A DNA stretch of 64,000 nt from DASTFY01 sp963829955 (GTDB lineage: Bacteria > Actinomycetota > Acidimicrobiia > Acidimicrobiales > Ilumatobacteraceae): NCBI GenBank assembly GCA_963829955.1, contig CAWHKS010000003.1, positions 1 to 64,000 on the forward strand, in the 5' to 3' direction. The position numbers and the translations under genes are program-made. Shown here piece by piece: positions 48,478 through 57,632 of this stretch; the first letter of the stretch is position 1; each line of letters begins with the position of its first letter. The notes below the pieces were generated by a model. The model made no database searches and was not told the origin of the DNA. It saw nothing but the letters and a program-made list of their open reading frames with translations.

Positions 48478-49728
48478 GTGGCCCTGATCGTCCAGAAGTA
48501 CGGCGGCACCTCCGTGGCCGACGCCGACCGCATCAAGGCCGTGGCCGAGCACGTCGCCTTCACCCGCCGGCAGGGGCACGACCTGGTCGTGGTGGTCTCG
48601 GCGATGGGCAAGGAGACCGACAACCTGATCGCCCTGGCCGGCGCGGTGTCGTCCACCCTGCCCGGCCGGGAGATGGACATGCTGCTGACCATCGGCGAGC
48701 GCAAGACCATGGCGCTCGTCTGCATGGCGCTCGCCGACCTCGACGTCGACGCTGTGTCCTTCACCGGCAGCCAGGTCGGCATCATCACCGACAACGTCCA
48801 CGGCAAGGCCAAGATCCTCGAGGTCAAGGGCGATCGGGTCCGCGACGGCCTGGCCGCCGGCAAGGTCTGCGTGGTGGCGGGCTTCCAGGGCGTGTCGACC
48901 GAGAAGGAGATCACGACGATGGGCCGGGGGGCGTCGGACCTGACAGCCGTCGCGCTCGCCGCCGCCTTCAAGGCCGACAGCTGCGAGATCTACACGGATG
49001 TCACCGGCGTCTACTCCGCCGACCCCCGCATCGTCCCCCAGGCCCGCAAGCTGGCCCGGATCCACTTCGACGAGATGCTGGAGATGGCCGCGGCCGGGGG
49101 GCGGGTGCTGGCGCTGCGATCGGTGGAGTTCGCCCGCAACCACGGCGTCGCCCTGCACGTGCGCTCCAGCTTCACGTGGGAGCCCGGCACGTGGGTCAAC
49201 AACGAGGAGCCGAGCATGGAGGACCCGATCATCTCCGGAGTGGTGCACGACGTGTCCGAGTCGAAGGTCACGGTGAGCGCCGTGCCCGACCGACCGGGCG
49301 TGTCCGCCGCCCTCTTCGAGCCGCTGGCCGCCGCCAACATCAACGTGGACATGATCGTGCAGAACACGTCCAAGGACGGCACGACCGACATCTCCTTCAC
49401 CATGCCGAAGGCGGACATGGCGGTGGCGGAGAAGGTGGTGGCCGACGTCGCCGCCCAGATCGGGGCCGGAGGCGTGACGCACGAGGGAGACATCGCCAAG
49501 GTCTCGCTGGTCGGGGCGGGGATGAAGACGTCACCCGGCATCGCCGCCAAGATGTTCCGGGTCCTGGCCGACGAGGGAATCAACATCGAGATGATCTCCA
49601 CTTCGACGATCCGGATCTCCGTCGTCATCGGGGCGGCAGGCATGGAGCGCGCCGTCCGCTCGCTCCACACCGCGTTCGGGCTGGACTCCGGCCAGACCTA
49701 CGGCGGGCCCCTGCCCGAGCGGACCTGA
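48478..49728 (+). CDS. lysC: Aspartate kinase
   Basis: A 416-aa aspartokinase. The N-terminal kinase opens IVQKYGGTSVADADRI, with TGSQVGI and the TTMGRGASDLTAVALAAAF catalytic/substrate loop and TDVTGVYSADPRIV. The C-terminal part holds two ACT domains (VTVSAVPDRPGVSAALFEPLA and GAGMKTSPGIAAKMFRVLADEGINIEMI). It begins lysine/threonine/methionine synthesis. TACCGT (48463-48468) lies 9 nt before the GTG. It is followed by asd. Confidence 0.96.
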   Translation: MALIVQKYGGTSVADADRIKAVAEHVAFTRRQGHDLVVVVSAMGKETDNLIALAGAVSSTLPGREMDMLLTIGERKTMALVCMALADLDVDAVSFTGSQVGIITDNVHGKAKILEVKGDRVRDGLAAGKVCVVAGFQGVSTEKEITTMGRGASDLTAVALAAAFKADSCEIYTDVTGVYSADPRIVPQARKLARIHFDEMLEMAAAGGRVLALRSVEFARNHGVALHVRSSFTWEPGTWVNNEEPSMEDPIISGVVHDVSESKVTVSAVPDRPGVSAALFEPLAAANINVDMIVQNTSKDGTTDISFTMPKADMAVAEKVVADVAAQIGAGGVTHEGDIAKVSLVGAGMKTSPGIAAKMFRVLADEGINIEMISTSTIRISVVIGAAGMERAVRSLHTAFGLDSGQTYGGPLPERT

Positions 49729-49789
49729 GCGCACCCGTCCCCGGAATGCGACCGGGCGGCGACCGGACGGGCCGGTAGCGTCGTGGGCC

Positions 49790-50821
49790 ATGCGCGTAGG
49801 TGTGGTTGGTGCCACCGGTCAGGTCGGTGGCGTGATGCGGACGCTCCTCGAGGAGCGCTCGTTCCCCGTCGACGAGATCCGGTTCTTTGCCTCGGCCCGC
49901 TCGGCCGGGCGGACCCTCCCTTGGAAGGGAAGCGAGGTGACGGTCGAGGACGCCGCCACCGCGGACCTGACCGGTCTCGAGCTGGCCCTCTTCTCGTCCG
50001 GCGCGCCGTCGTCCCGGGAGCTGGCTCCCCGCTTCGCCGCCGCCGGGGCGACCGTCATCGACAACTCCTCGGCGTGGCGCATGGACCCCGACGTCCCGCT
50101 GGTCGTCGCCGAGGTCAACCCGCACACGCTGGACGCCGTCCCGAAGGGGATCATCGCCAACCCCAACTGCACGACCATGGCGGCCATGCCGGTGCTCAAG
50201 CCGCTGCACGCGGCGGCCGGCCTGCGCCGGCTGGTGGCCAGCACCTACCAGGCCGTTTCGGGCGCGGGGCTGACGGGCGTGGAGGAACTTGACGAGCAGG
50301 TCCGAAAGGTGGTCGACGGCGCATCCGCCCTGACCTACGACGGCGCTGCGGTCGAATTCCCGGCCCCGTCGAAGTTCGTCCGGCCCATCGCCTTCAACGT
50401 CCTACCCCTGGCGGGCAGGGTCGTCGACGACGGCAGCGGCGAGACGGACGAGGAGCAGAAGTTCCGGAACGAGACCCGCAAGATCCTCGAGATCCCCGAT
50501 CTCCCCGTGGCGGCGACGTGCGTGCGGGTACCGGTCTTCACCGGGCACTCCCTCTCACTCAACGCGGAGTTCGATCAGCCGCTGTCCGTCGAGGACGCGC
50601 TCTCCGTCCTGGGATCGGCGCCCGGTGTCGTCGTCTCGGAGATCCCGAACCCGCTGGAAGCGGCCGGGCAGGATCCCAGCTACGTCGGGCGGATCCGTCA
50701 GGACCCGACCGTGCTCGACGGGCGAGGGCTGATCCTGTTCGTGTCCAACGACAACCTGCGCAAGGGCGCGGCGCTCAACGCCATCCAGATCGCCGAAGCC
50801 CTCCTGGCCCGCCGGTCCTGA
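49790..50821 (+). CDS. asd: Aspartate-semialdehyde dehydrogenase
   Basis: A 343-aa enzyme. VGVVGATGQVGGVMRTLLEER is the NADP Rossmann motif, and the catalytic Cys127 is in IIANPNCTTMAAM. VASTYQAVSGAG and VPVFTGHSLSLNAEFDQP complete the fold. It makes aspartate semialdehyde from aspartyl phosphate. TAGCGT (49776-49781) is 8 nt before the ATG, so asd has its own leaderless promoter, although it lies only 61 bases after lysC. Confidence 0.96.
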   Translation: MRVGVVGATGQVGGVMRTLLEERSFPVDEIRFFASARSAGRTLPWKGSEVTVEDAATADLTGLELALFSSGAPSSRELAPRFAAAGATVIDNSSAWRMDPDVPLVVAEVNPHTLDAVPKGIIANPNCTTMAAMPVLKPLHAAAGLRRLVASTYQAVSGAGLTGVEELDEQVRKVVDGASALTYDGAAVEFPAPSKFVRPIAFNVLPLAGRVVDDGSGETDEEQKFRNETRKILEIPDLPVAATCVRVPVFTGHSLSLNAEFDQPLSVEDALSVLGSAPGVVVSEIPNPLEAAGQDPSYVGRIRQDPTVLDGRGLILFVSNDNLRKGAALNAIQIAEALLARRS

Positions 50822-50840
50822 CCCTCCCGCGGCGGGGCCA

Positions 50841-50920
50841 GCCTCCCCGCGGCTCCGCCAGGCTCGCCGCGGCTGCGCCAGCCTCCCCTCGGCTCCGCCA
50901 GGCTCGCCGCGGCTGCGCCA
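50841..50920 (+). repeat. Two tandem 40-bp repeats (four related 20-mers)
   Basis: The 40-bp unit at 50841-50880 is repeated at 50881-50920 with one substitution. Each half of a unit is itself a similar 20-mer (ending in CCGCCA or TGCGCCA), so the array is about four degenerate 20-mers. It lies directly after asd, in the 200-base gap before the nitroreductase. The function is unknown. Confidence 0.7.
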
Positions 50921-50939
50921 GCCTGCGGTCACTCCTGAC

Positions 50940-50990
50940 GCACAAATCGCGAGAACAGGCCGCCGCGCGGTCACCTTTCGCGATTTGTGC
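50940..50990. repeat. Perfect 13-bp inverted repeat after the tandem array
   Basis: GCACAAATCGCGA (50940-50952) is the exact reverse complement of TCGCGATTTGTGC (50978-50990), with a 25-base spacer. The AT-richer core stands out from the GC-rich surroundings. It may be a transcription terminator, a recombination or replication-associated site, or a mobile repeat. No T-tract follows. Confidence 0.55.
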
Positions 50991-51022
50991 GGGGAAGGCG
51001 TCCGGGGGGAGCGCGCCGCGGG

Positions 51023-51703
51023 TCACGGTGGCGGCGACCACGGGGCCGTCGTGAAGGGACGGCGTTCGCCGTAGCAGTCCCAGTGGGTGATGCGGTCGAT
51101 CGGCTTGCGGGGCGCCACCCCGAACCGGCCGGCGGGCCGGCCGATCGGCACCAGTGCGACCGGATCGAGGTGCTGGGGCAGCTCGAACGCGGCCCGGACC
51201 TCGTCGACGTAGACCCGGAACACGGTGGTCAGCGTCGTGCCCAGGCCGAGGTCCCGCGCGGCCAGCATGAAGTTCTGCACGGCCGGGAACACCGAGGCGT
51301 GGAGCGTGCCGATGTCGAGTGGCCCCTCGTCGTCCCCCAACGTGTTGTCGTAGCTCGCCATGCAGAACAGCACGCTCGGCACGTCGCCGATGTGCTGGGC
51401 CAGGTGCTCGCTCAACTCGACGGTGCGGTGGAACGAGGCCTCGGCGGCCGGGCTGGGGAAGGGCCCGAGCCTCGCCAGCACGGCCGGGCGGTAGCGGCGC
51501 CAGCCCCGCAGATAGATGTCGGCGATGGCCGTCCGCGCTTCGGGGGACGTCAGCACGACGAAGTGGTAGGGCTGCACGTTGCCGCCCGACGGCGCCTGCG
51601 CGGCTGCCCGGAGGCAGTGCTCGATGTCCTCGGCGGTGACGGGAGGGTCGTCGGACAGCCGCCGCATCGAGCGGGTGGTCATGATGGCGTCGTAGAGCTC
51701 CAC
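51023..51703 (-). CDS. Nitroreductase-family FMN protein
   Basis: A 226-aa protein. TRSMRRLSDDPPVTAEDIEHCLRAAAQAPSGGNVQPYHFVVL is the family start (in outline), with the FMN-phosphate Arg in TRSMRR, SGGNVQP, and the C-terminal LGLGTTLTT and IGRPAGRFG blocks. Members reduce nitroaromatics, enones or flavins. It lies 22 bases after the type-2 acyl-CoA-dehydrogenase-like gene on the same strand and may act with it. Confidence 0.85.
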   Translation of the reverse strand: MELYDAIMTTRSMRRLSDDPPVTAEDIEHCLRAAAQAPSGGNVQPYHFVVLTSPEARTAIADIYLRGWRRYRPAVLARLGPFPSPAAEASFHRTVELSEHLAQHIGDVPSVLFCMASYDNTLGDDEGPLDIGTLHASVFPAVQNFMLAARDLGLGTTLTTVFRVYVDEVRAAFELPQHLDPVALVPIGRPAGRFGVAPRKPIDRITHWDCYGERRPFTTAPWSPPP

Positions 51704-51725
51704 GGCACGGCCTCTCGTCGGCGGG

Positions 51726-52916
51726 TCAGAGTTGGGCGATGTCGGTGGACTGGCCGAGGGCCAGGCGCCCGATCAGCTCGTACGTCCGGGGGGCGACCAT
51801 GGCGTGCTGGCTGGCGACGTTGACGTCCCGCAGCACGCGCTGCAGCGGGCTGGACTCGTAGACGGCCGTGCCGCCCGCGGTGCGGAACAGCAGCTCGACC
51901 ACCGAGGCGCTCTGGATGGTGGCGTTGGTGGCGGCGAGGCGCAGCAACCGTCGTTGGTCCGGGCCGAGCGTGTGACCGGCCGTCGCCGCCGCCCAGGCCT
52001 CGCCGACGGTCTCCCGCAGCAGCGCCCTCGCCGAGCGATAGGCAGCCTCGGCCCGGGCGACGTCGGCCTGCACCGGCGCCCTGGCGGCCATCGGGCGGCT
52101 GCTCAGGGCGTAGCGCTTGTCGGTGGCCAGCGCCGCCAGCTCGTCGAGGGCGCGGCGGGCCAGCCCGAGGCTGACCGAGCACACGCCGAGGGCGAGCGCC
52201 CCGAAGAACGGGAACCGGTAGAGCGGCGCGTCGACGACCGCCTCCTGGCCGACGATCTCCACCCATCGGCCTTCGGGCACGAACGCCTCCTGCACGACGT
52301 AGTCCGTGCTGCCCGTGCCCCTCAGACCCATCGTGTACCAGGTGTCGAGGAGCTCCACCTGCTCCGGCTCGAAGAGCACGAACGGCCCCCTCAACCCGTC
52401 CGGCCGTGCCGCGGGCGCGCCGTCGCCGTCCACGACCACCGTCCCACCGCCGATGTGCGTGCAGTGGAACGTGCCCGACCCCCACTGCCAGTGCCCGCTG
52501 ACGGCGAGGCCACCTTCGGCGGGACGGGCCTGGCCGAGCGGTGCCGCGTGCCCGCCGGTGATGGCGTCCGGCCGGCCGTAGATCTCCGCGGCCCAACGCT
52601 CGGGCAGGTACCCGCCGAGGATCGACGTGGTGGCGGCGATCATGCCGCACCACGCCGTGCTGCCGTCGTAGTAGGCGAGCAGTTCAACGGCGTCCAGCAA
52701 CTCCTGGACGGTCAGCTCCAGGCCGCCGTAGCGCGCCGGCGCCCAGGCCCGGCCCAGGCCGGACTCGACCATCGCTGCCGAGAGGTCCGGAGGCAGCCGG
52801 CGCAACTGTTCGATCTCGGCGGCGCGGGCGTCGGCCTGCCGGCCCAGCGCGTCCACCGCCCCGGCCAGTGGGGCCAGCGGAGCGAGAGGGCCGGGGGGGA
52901 CGTCCGGCTCCAGCAC
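51726..52916 (-). CDS. Type-2 acyl-CoA-dehydrogenase-like flavoprotein
   Basis: A 396-aa protein of the ACAD fold. The N-terminal part has LPPDLSAAMVESGLGRAWAP and the middle SGHWQWGSGTFHCTHI. The C-terminal TAGGTAVYESSPLQRVLRDV and ASQHAMVAPRTYELIGRLALG match the Acyl-CoA_dh_2 domain of flavin-dependent hydroxylases (HpaB/DszC-like) rather than beta-oxidation dehydrogenases. GAGAAT (reverse strand, 52928-52923) is 6 nt before the GTG start. A nitroreductase follows, possibly supplying reduced flavin. Confidence 0.82.
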   Translation of the reverse strand: MLEPDVPPGPLAPLAPLAGAVDALGRQADARAAEIEQLRRLPPDLSAAMVESGLGRAWAPARYGGLELTVQELLDAVELLAYYDGSTAWCGMIAATTSILGGYLPERWAAEIYGRPDAITGGHAAPLGQARPAEGGLAVSGHWQWGSGTFHCTHIGGGTVVVDGDGAPAARPDGLRGPFVLFEPEQVELLDTWYTMGLRGTGSTDYVVQEAFVPEGRWVEIVGQEAVVDAPLYRFPFFGALALGVCSVSLGLARRALDELAALATDKRYALSSRPMAARAPVQADVARAEAAYRSARALLRETVGEAWAAATAGHTLGPDQRRLLRLAATNATIQSASVVELLFRTAGGTAVYESSPLQRVLRDVNVASQHAMVAPRTYELIGRLALGQSTDIAQL

Positions 52917-52928
52917 GGACCGATTCTC

Positions 52929-53207
52929 TCAGCAGCCGCAGGGCAGGTGCCCACACTTGGGGCAGCCGTGGGCGTAGCGGGCCAGCGCAGCCTCGAGGTC
53001 GACGCCGGCGATGTTGGCCAGGGTCGCCACCCAGGCCAGGACGTCGGCGAACTCGTCGCGTTGCTGCTCCACCGATCCCTTCCGCAGCGCCTGGGCCAGC
53101 TCGCCCACCTCCTCGGCGAGCCAGGCCACTGCGGCGGGGATGCCGCGCTCGCGGTCCCGCGTCCCGTAGGTGCGCTCCATCAGATCCTGCAGGTCGGCCA
53201 GGTGCAC
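52929..53207 (-). CDS. MazG-like nucleotide pyrophosphohydrolase
   Basis: A 92-aa all-alpha NTP-PPase fragment. The metal site is EEVGELAQAL with later EFADVLAW (ExxE-x-ExxD type). The C-terminus CPKCGHLPCGC is a cysteine-rich tail, possibly zinc-binding, present in many actinobacterial members. TACCCT (reverse strand, 53221-53216) is 8 nt before the GTG start. The family removes aberrant nucleotides. Confidence 0.8.
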   Translation of the reverse strand: MHLADLQDLMERTYGTRDRERGIPAAVAWLAEEVGELAQALRKGSVEQQRDEFADVLAWVATLANIAGVDLEAALARYAHGCPKCGHLPCGC

Positions 53208-53249
53208 GGCCGCCGAGGGTAGAGCCGCGACAAGAGCGCGCTCGCTCGC

Positions 53250-54864
53250 TCAGCGCCCAAACGGAACGAGCCGGCTGGACCAGTCGGTGAGTTGGTCGAG
53301 CCAGGAGAGGAGCTCGAGCGTGGACAGCACGGTGGACGGCGGGTTGGACACCAGCGTGTCGGCCTGCAGCAGCCGCTCGAAGTCCACCTCGACCGGCCCG
53401 CCCCGCCGCCGCCCGGCCGTCCCGCCGAACGCGACGCCGGCCCGCTCCATGATGCGGATCACCTCCTGGGCGATGATCCCGTAGCCGATGGTGGTCGGGT
53501 GGGTGCCATCGAGCGAGAAGAGGCCGCCGTCGATGCGGCCGTCCGGCCCCGACAGGAAGAACCTCGTGTCGGGCGGCGGGTCAAGCGCGGCCAGCGCCGG
53601 GGGGAGCTCGTACGGCTCCCACCAGTCGGGGCGGGCCTCGGCGGCACGCGGGTCCGCGTAGCGCCGCGTCGCCAGGCTGTCGAGCAGGCCTCCGAGGTCG
53701 AACAGGTACCAGTCGCGGCCCTTGGTCCGCGCGGCGCGGACGGAGTCGATGATGCTGGCGTTGTAGGCGTCGATGGCCGAGTCGATGGTGCGGGCGTCGT
53801 CCTCCGTGAGGTGGGGATCGCGGCGGGGGTCGAACTCGGCGTCGGTGATCCACGGGCGGCGTGTAGTACGGGAAGTAGCGCGACTCTGGCCGGACCTTGG
53901 TGCCCACGCCCCGGCTCACGGGCGGGATGGTCACCGCCGGGACGGTGGCCACGATGACGTGGCGGGCGTCGATCCGCTCGATGGCGGCGACGACCTCGGC
54001 CCACTCGGCCGCGAAGTGCGAAGGCCGCCAGACCGTGAAGCCGCCCTTCTTCTTCAGGCGCTGGTCGACCCGCCCGTCGAGGTAGTCCTCGGTGCTCCAG
54101 CACACCTCCAGGCGGACGACCGAGCCGAGTGCGTTGTTGGCGCCGAGCGCCACCACCAGGGTCTCGATCCCGGGCCCGTCCGCGCCGTCAGCCCCCAGGG
54201 CCGCGGCGGCCTGCAGTACCGAGCGGGCCCGGCCGTCGCCGTCGCGGGCGCGGTGGGCCACCACCAGCCCGGCCCGATCGTTGTCGTTCTCGACCACCTG
54301 GCGGACGAGCTGGTCCTTGGCCCGGCCGGCGTCGATCCGCCGCTGCAGGCGGTCGGCGTCGAGGGCCAGCGTGTCGAGCAGGTCCCAGCCGTACACGGCC
54401 AGGTTGTGGAAGGGCGGCCCGGGAGGAGGGAGCCGGTCCTCCCAGTCACGCTCCCAGTGGTCCTCGATCCCGTCCATGTACGAGCGCAGGCGGGCCAGCG
54501 TCCGGGGGAGGTCGCCCCAGTTCAGCGTGGGACCGGCCCACGTCTGGATGGCGCGGGCCAGCCGCTCGAGATCGAGTGGGAGTCCGCCGGGGCCGTCCGG
54601 GTCCTCGTAGACCGGGTAGCTGAACGTCGCCTCGGCGCCGAGTTCTCTCGCCACGATGGCCGGCCAGGACAGATCGGTCCTGAACACGGCCAGGCTCATG
54701 AAGCCCTGGGTGATCGAGTCGCCGATCGTCACCAGTCGGTGGGTCGGTGTGCCCGCCCGGTCGACGGTGACCGGGATGCCGAGGGTGGGGTCCCGTTCGG
54801 GCGGCCGCGGCTCGGTGTGGATCTCCAGCTCGGCCGGGATCGCCTTCTCACACCCCTGTGCCAC
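53250..54864 (-). CDS. SGNH/GDSL hydrolase, frameshifted at about 53858
   Basis: Start taken at GTG 54864 before AQGCEKAIPAELE. VTIGDSITQGFM is the GDS block, and IETLVVALGANNALGSV is the GxN block. The frame breaks after RYFPYYT. Removing one C near 53858-53860 links it to PWITDAEFDPRRD, then AIDAYNASIIDSV, DGTHPTTIGYGIIAQEVI (Asp-His pair), ending at 53250. Repaired length is about 537 aa. The catalytic Ser, Asp and His all survive, so the enzyme is likely functional. It lies in the same direction as MazG-like. Confidence 0.68.
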
Positions 54865-54947
54865 GGGCAGCCCTCCGGCGGTGGTCGACCGCCGCGAGGG
54901 CGGCCGTGGCTCCTGCTTGGGGCGCACGCCGTCCGGCGTGCGATGCA

Positions 54948-55022
54948 GTCGGGGAGGGGAGATTTGAACTCCCGGCCTCCACGTCCCGAACGTGGCGCGC
55001 TAACCAAGCTGCGCTACTCCCC
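54948..55022 (-). tRNA. tRNA-Pro (anticodon CGG)
   Basis: A complete cloverleaf on the reverse strand: acceptor CGGGGAG pairs with CTCCCCG, D-arm GCGC...GCGC, anticodon arm CCACG-TTCGGGA-CGTGG with anticodon CGG reading CCG, and T-arm GGGAG-TTCAAAT-CTCCC. Discriminator A73 is at 54948, and CCA is not encoded. The 3' end lies close to the GDSL gene start. Confidence 0.93.
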
Positions 55023-55039
55023 GGAGTGCGTCGGCGACT

Positions 55040-55522
55040 CTACCCGGCGGGCACCTCGTCGCCACGGGCCGATTCGTCCACGTCTTCTGGCGGGGCGACC
55101 CCATCCCCGTCGGGTTCGGCGGCTTCGGCGGGTGGCAGGCCCTCGTAGACGGTGCCGCCCCGGAGCACGGTCGTGGCCGCACGGCGCAGGCGCAAGGAGT
55201 CGAGCGGCTTGACCAGCCAGCCCTCGGCGCCCGCCCGCCGAGCCAGGAACGTGTCGGCGGCGCGGTCGAGCAGCATCAGGACCCGGATGTGCGGGAGGCG
55301 GCCGCCGGATTCGTCCAGGCGGAGGTTCATGCACACCGCCATACCGCCCATGTTGCCGATCTGCAGATCGAGCACGGCGAGGTCGGGCGTCTGGCCCTTG
55401 GCTCCCGTGGCGACGTCCTGGCCGCGGCGGCAGACGACGAACGTCGTGTCCGGGGTCTCCAGCGCGGAGCGGACATCGTCGATGACCCACTCTGCGTCGG
55501 CGGCGATCAGGATGTGCGGCAC
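55040..55522 (-). CDS. Receiver-domain protein with C-terminal extension
   Basis: A 160-aa protein with one receiver domain. Asp52 in DLAVLDLQIGNMGG is the phosphoacceptor, and the Lys in WLVKPLDSLRLRRA is conserved. The acidic pair at the start is weaker (IAADAEW). A 50-residue Pro/Glu/Asp tail follows, with no HTH or enzyme domain. TAACGT (reverse strand, 55534-55529) is 6 nt before the GTG start. It lies downstream of the ArsA pair on the same strand and ends 18 bases from the tRNA. Confidence 0.75.
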   Translation of the reverse strand: MPHILIAADAEWVIDDVRSALETPDTTFVVCRRGQDVATGAKGQTPDLAVLDLQIGNMGGMAVCMNLRLDESGGRLPHIRVLMLLDRAADTFLARRAGAEGWLVKPLDSLRLRRAATTVLRGGTVYEGLPPAEAAEPDGDGVAPPEDVDESARGDEVPAG

Positions 55523-55531
55523 GGCCGGACG

Positions 55532-56662
55532 TTAGCCACTGCGGTCGAACAGATGGTCGGCCACGACACCCAAACCGGCCAGGTCGTGCACGTCGGTGGC
55601 GAGCAGCGGGACGGTCGCCACCGGCACCCCGCCGACCTGCTCCGTCAAGGGCTCCAGCGCCGCCACTTCGGCGTCGGCTACGGATTGGAGCTCGGCCCGG
55701 TTGGCCTCCAGCTCCGCCCTGGCGGAGCCCTTGGCCGGCCGCCGCCGGCCCGCCGGCCGAACAGAGTCGGCGAACCGCGGATGGACCCGGTTGACGATCA
55801 CGGCGACGGGCGGCGTTCCGCTGTCGGTCAGGCGGCGGGCGAAATAGCGGGCCTCCTGGATGGTGTCGTGGCGCGGCCCGGTGACGAGGACGTACGCGGT
55901 GTCCGTGGACTTGAGCAGCTCGTCGACGGCGTTGGCCCGCTGGCGGAAGCCCTCCTCCATCCCGTCGAAGGCCTGGAAGAAGGAGATGGCGTCGGCGATG
56001 GCGTCCCCGCCGACCACCCGGCTCAGCGTGCGGAGGAAGGCCTGCGCGGCCACGTTGACCACCCGCAGCCCGACGCGGGTCGGCGCGGTCAGGGCCCGGT
56101 AGAGGCGGTGGTCGAGGAACCGGGTCAGCCGGGCCGGGGCCTCCAGGAAGTCGAGGGCGTTGCGGGTCGGCGGTGTGTCGACGACGACGACGTCGAAGCG
56201 GGCGTCGTCGTGGAGCTCGTACAGCTTCTCGGCCGCCATGTACTCCTGCGTGCCGGACAGCGCCGCCGAGATGTTGCGGTAGAAGCGGTTGCTCATGATC
56301 CGCTCCGCCTGCTCGGCGTCGGGCGCGTACAGCTCGACCAGGTGGTCGAACGTGCTCTTCGTGTCGAGCATGACCGCCCACAGCTCGCCGCCGTCCTTCT
56401 GCTTCCCGCCCCTGGCACGGAAGCGGGGGACAGGACTGGGCTCGTTCGTGAGGCCGGCCAGGCCGAGCGCGTCGGCCAGCCGGCGGGCGGGGTCGATGGT
56501 GACGACGACGGCCCGCCGCCCGGATGCCGCGGCCTCGGCGGCCAGGACGGCGGCGGTGGTCGTCTTGCCCACCCCGCCGGATCCGCAGCACACGATGACG
56601 GCGCGCTCGGTCACCAGCCGAGCCAGGGCTCGGCCGGGGGCCGCCTCGTCCCTTGCCGTCAT
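55532..56662 (-). CDS. ArsA-like (anion-transporting ATPase family) ATPase 2
   Basis: A 376-aa SIMIBI-class ATPase. Walker A is CCGSGGVGKTTTAAVLA, with TIDPARRLADALGL as the ArsA signature and VVVDTPPTRNALDFLEAPARL as switch II/Walker B. It is the second of an overlapping pair (ATGA with the upstream gene). The mycobacterial Rv3679/Rv3680 pair beside whiB4 is the obvious parallel. Arsenic transport is not implied. Confidence 0.86.
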   Translation of the reverse strand: MTARDEAAPGRALARLVTERAVIVCCGSGGVGKTTTAAVLAAEAAASGRRAVVVTIDPARRLADALGLAGLTNEPSPVPRFRARGGKQKDGGELWAVMLDTKSTFDHLVELYAPDAEQAERIMSNRFYRNISAALSGTQEYMAAEKLYELHDDARFDVVVVDTPPTRNALDFLEAPARLTRFLDHRLYRALTAPTRVGLRVVNVAAQAFLRTLSRVVGGDAIADAISFFQAFDGMEEGFRQRANAVDELLKSTDTAYVLVTGPRHDTIQEARYFARRLTDSGTPPVAVIVNRVHPRFADSVRPAGRRRPAKGSARAELEANRAELQSVADAEVAALEPLTEQVGGVPVATVPLLATDVHDLAGLGVVADHLFDRSG

Positions 56663-57609
56663 GCGGCCAGCGCGCCGAGCTGGTCGACGAGGCGATCGGC
56701 CAGGGTCTCGAGATCGTCGCCCCCGAGGCGCGCGCTGAAGCAGAACGGCAGGTGGACCTGGGCCAGCGGGAGCTGCGCCGACAGCCGGGCGACCTGCTCG
56801 GCCTGCTGGGCCTGGCGGGCCAGGCGGAAGCGGGCGGCCTCCAGCAGCCCGTCGTCCCCGCTGCCGGCGCGCCCCTCCTCGTCGGCCAGGGCCGCCGCCA
56901 GGGCGGTCCGCTCCGGGTACAGCCCGTTGACCACGACCGGACCGAGCTGCACGCCGACGGACTCCTCGAGCGCGAACGCGGTCTCCACCAGTTCGTTGAC
57001 CGGCGTCTCCTCGGGAAGCGTCACGAGCACGACCTGGCAGCGGGCGGGATCCCGGAGCAGCTCCAGCACGTCGCTGGCCTGGGTGGCGATCGGCCCGACC
57101 GTGACCGCGTCGGCCAGCCCGCGGGCCGAGCGCAGGAACGTCACCGCGTGGCCGGCGGCCGGGGCGTCCAGCAGGATGAGGTCGTGATCCCCGGCTCGCT
57201 CGAGCTGCTTCACCTTGCCCAGGACCAGGATGTCGTCCAGGCCCGGCGCGGCCGTGGCCACGACGTCGATCACCCCCGCCTTGGCGAGGCGGCCTGACAG
57301 TCGGCGCATGCCGTGGTCGTCCAGGTAGTCGGTCAGCGCCTCGCCGGGCGAGATCATGCGGCCCTCGATCGTCCCCGAGCAGCCGCGCTCGCCGGCCGCC
57401 CGCAGCACGACCGTCCCCGAATCGAGCGCCCGGTCGAAGCCCAAGGACGGCCCCAGCCCGCTGGCGCCCTCCAGTTCCACGACGAGAACCCGCTGGCCCA
57501 GGCGGGCTGCGGCGATCGCCATGGCAGCCGTTACGGTGGTCTTCCCGACCCCGCCCTTGCCGGCCACGATGACGAGCCCGGAGGAGGCGAAGAACTGCAG
57601 CGGATCCAC
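56659..57609 (-). CDS. ArsA-like ATPase 1
   Basis: A 316-aa ATPase. Walker A is VIVAGKGGVGKTTVTAAMA, with VLVVELEGASGL and DLILLDAPAAGHAVTFLRSARGLADAV as the switch regions. It resembles Rv3679 of mycobacteria, which with Rv3680 forms an ATPase complex related to Get3/ArsA. Start is GTG 57609. It is 23 bases from the divergent NfeD-like gene and a short distance from WhiB, matching the mycobacterial gene order. Confidence 0.86.
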   Translation of the reverse strand: MDPLQFFASSGLVIVAGKGGVGKTTVTAAMAIAAARLGQRVLVVELEGASGLGPSLGFDRALDSGTVVLRAAGERGCSGTIEGRMISPGEALTDYLDDHGMRRLSGRLAKAGVIDVVATAAPGLDDILVLGKVKQLERAGDHDLILLDAPAAGHAVTFLRSARGLADAVTVGPIATQASDVLELLRDPARCQVVLVTLPEETPVNELVETAFALEESVGVQLGPVVVNGLYPERTALAAALADEEGRAGSGDDGLLEAARFRLARQAQQAEQVARLSAQLPLAQVHLPFCFSARLGGDDLETLADRLVDQLGALAA

Positions 57610-57632
57610 TCGTCCCTTTCGGAGGCCCAGAC

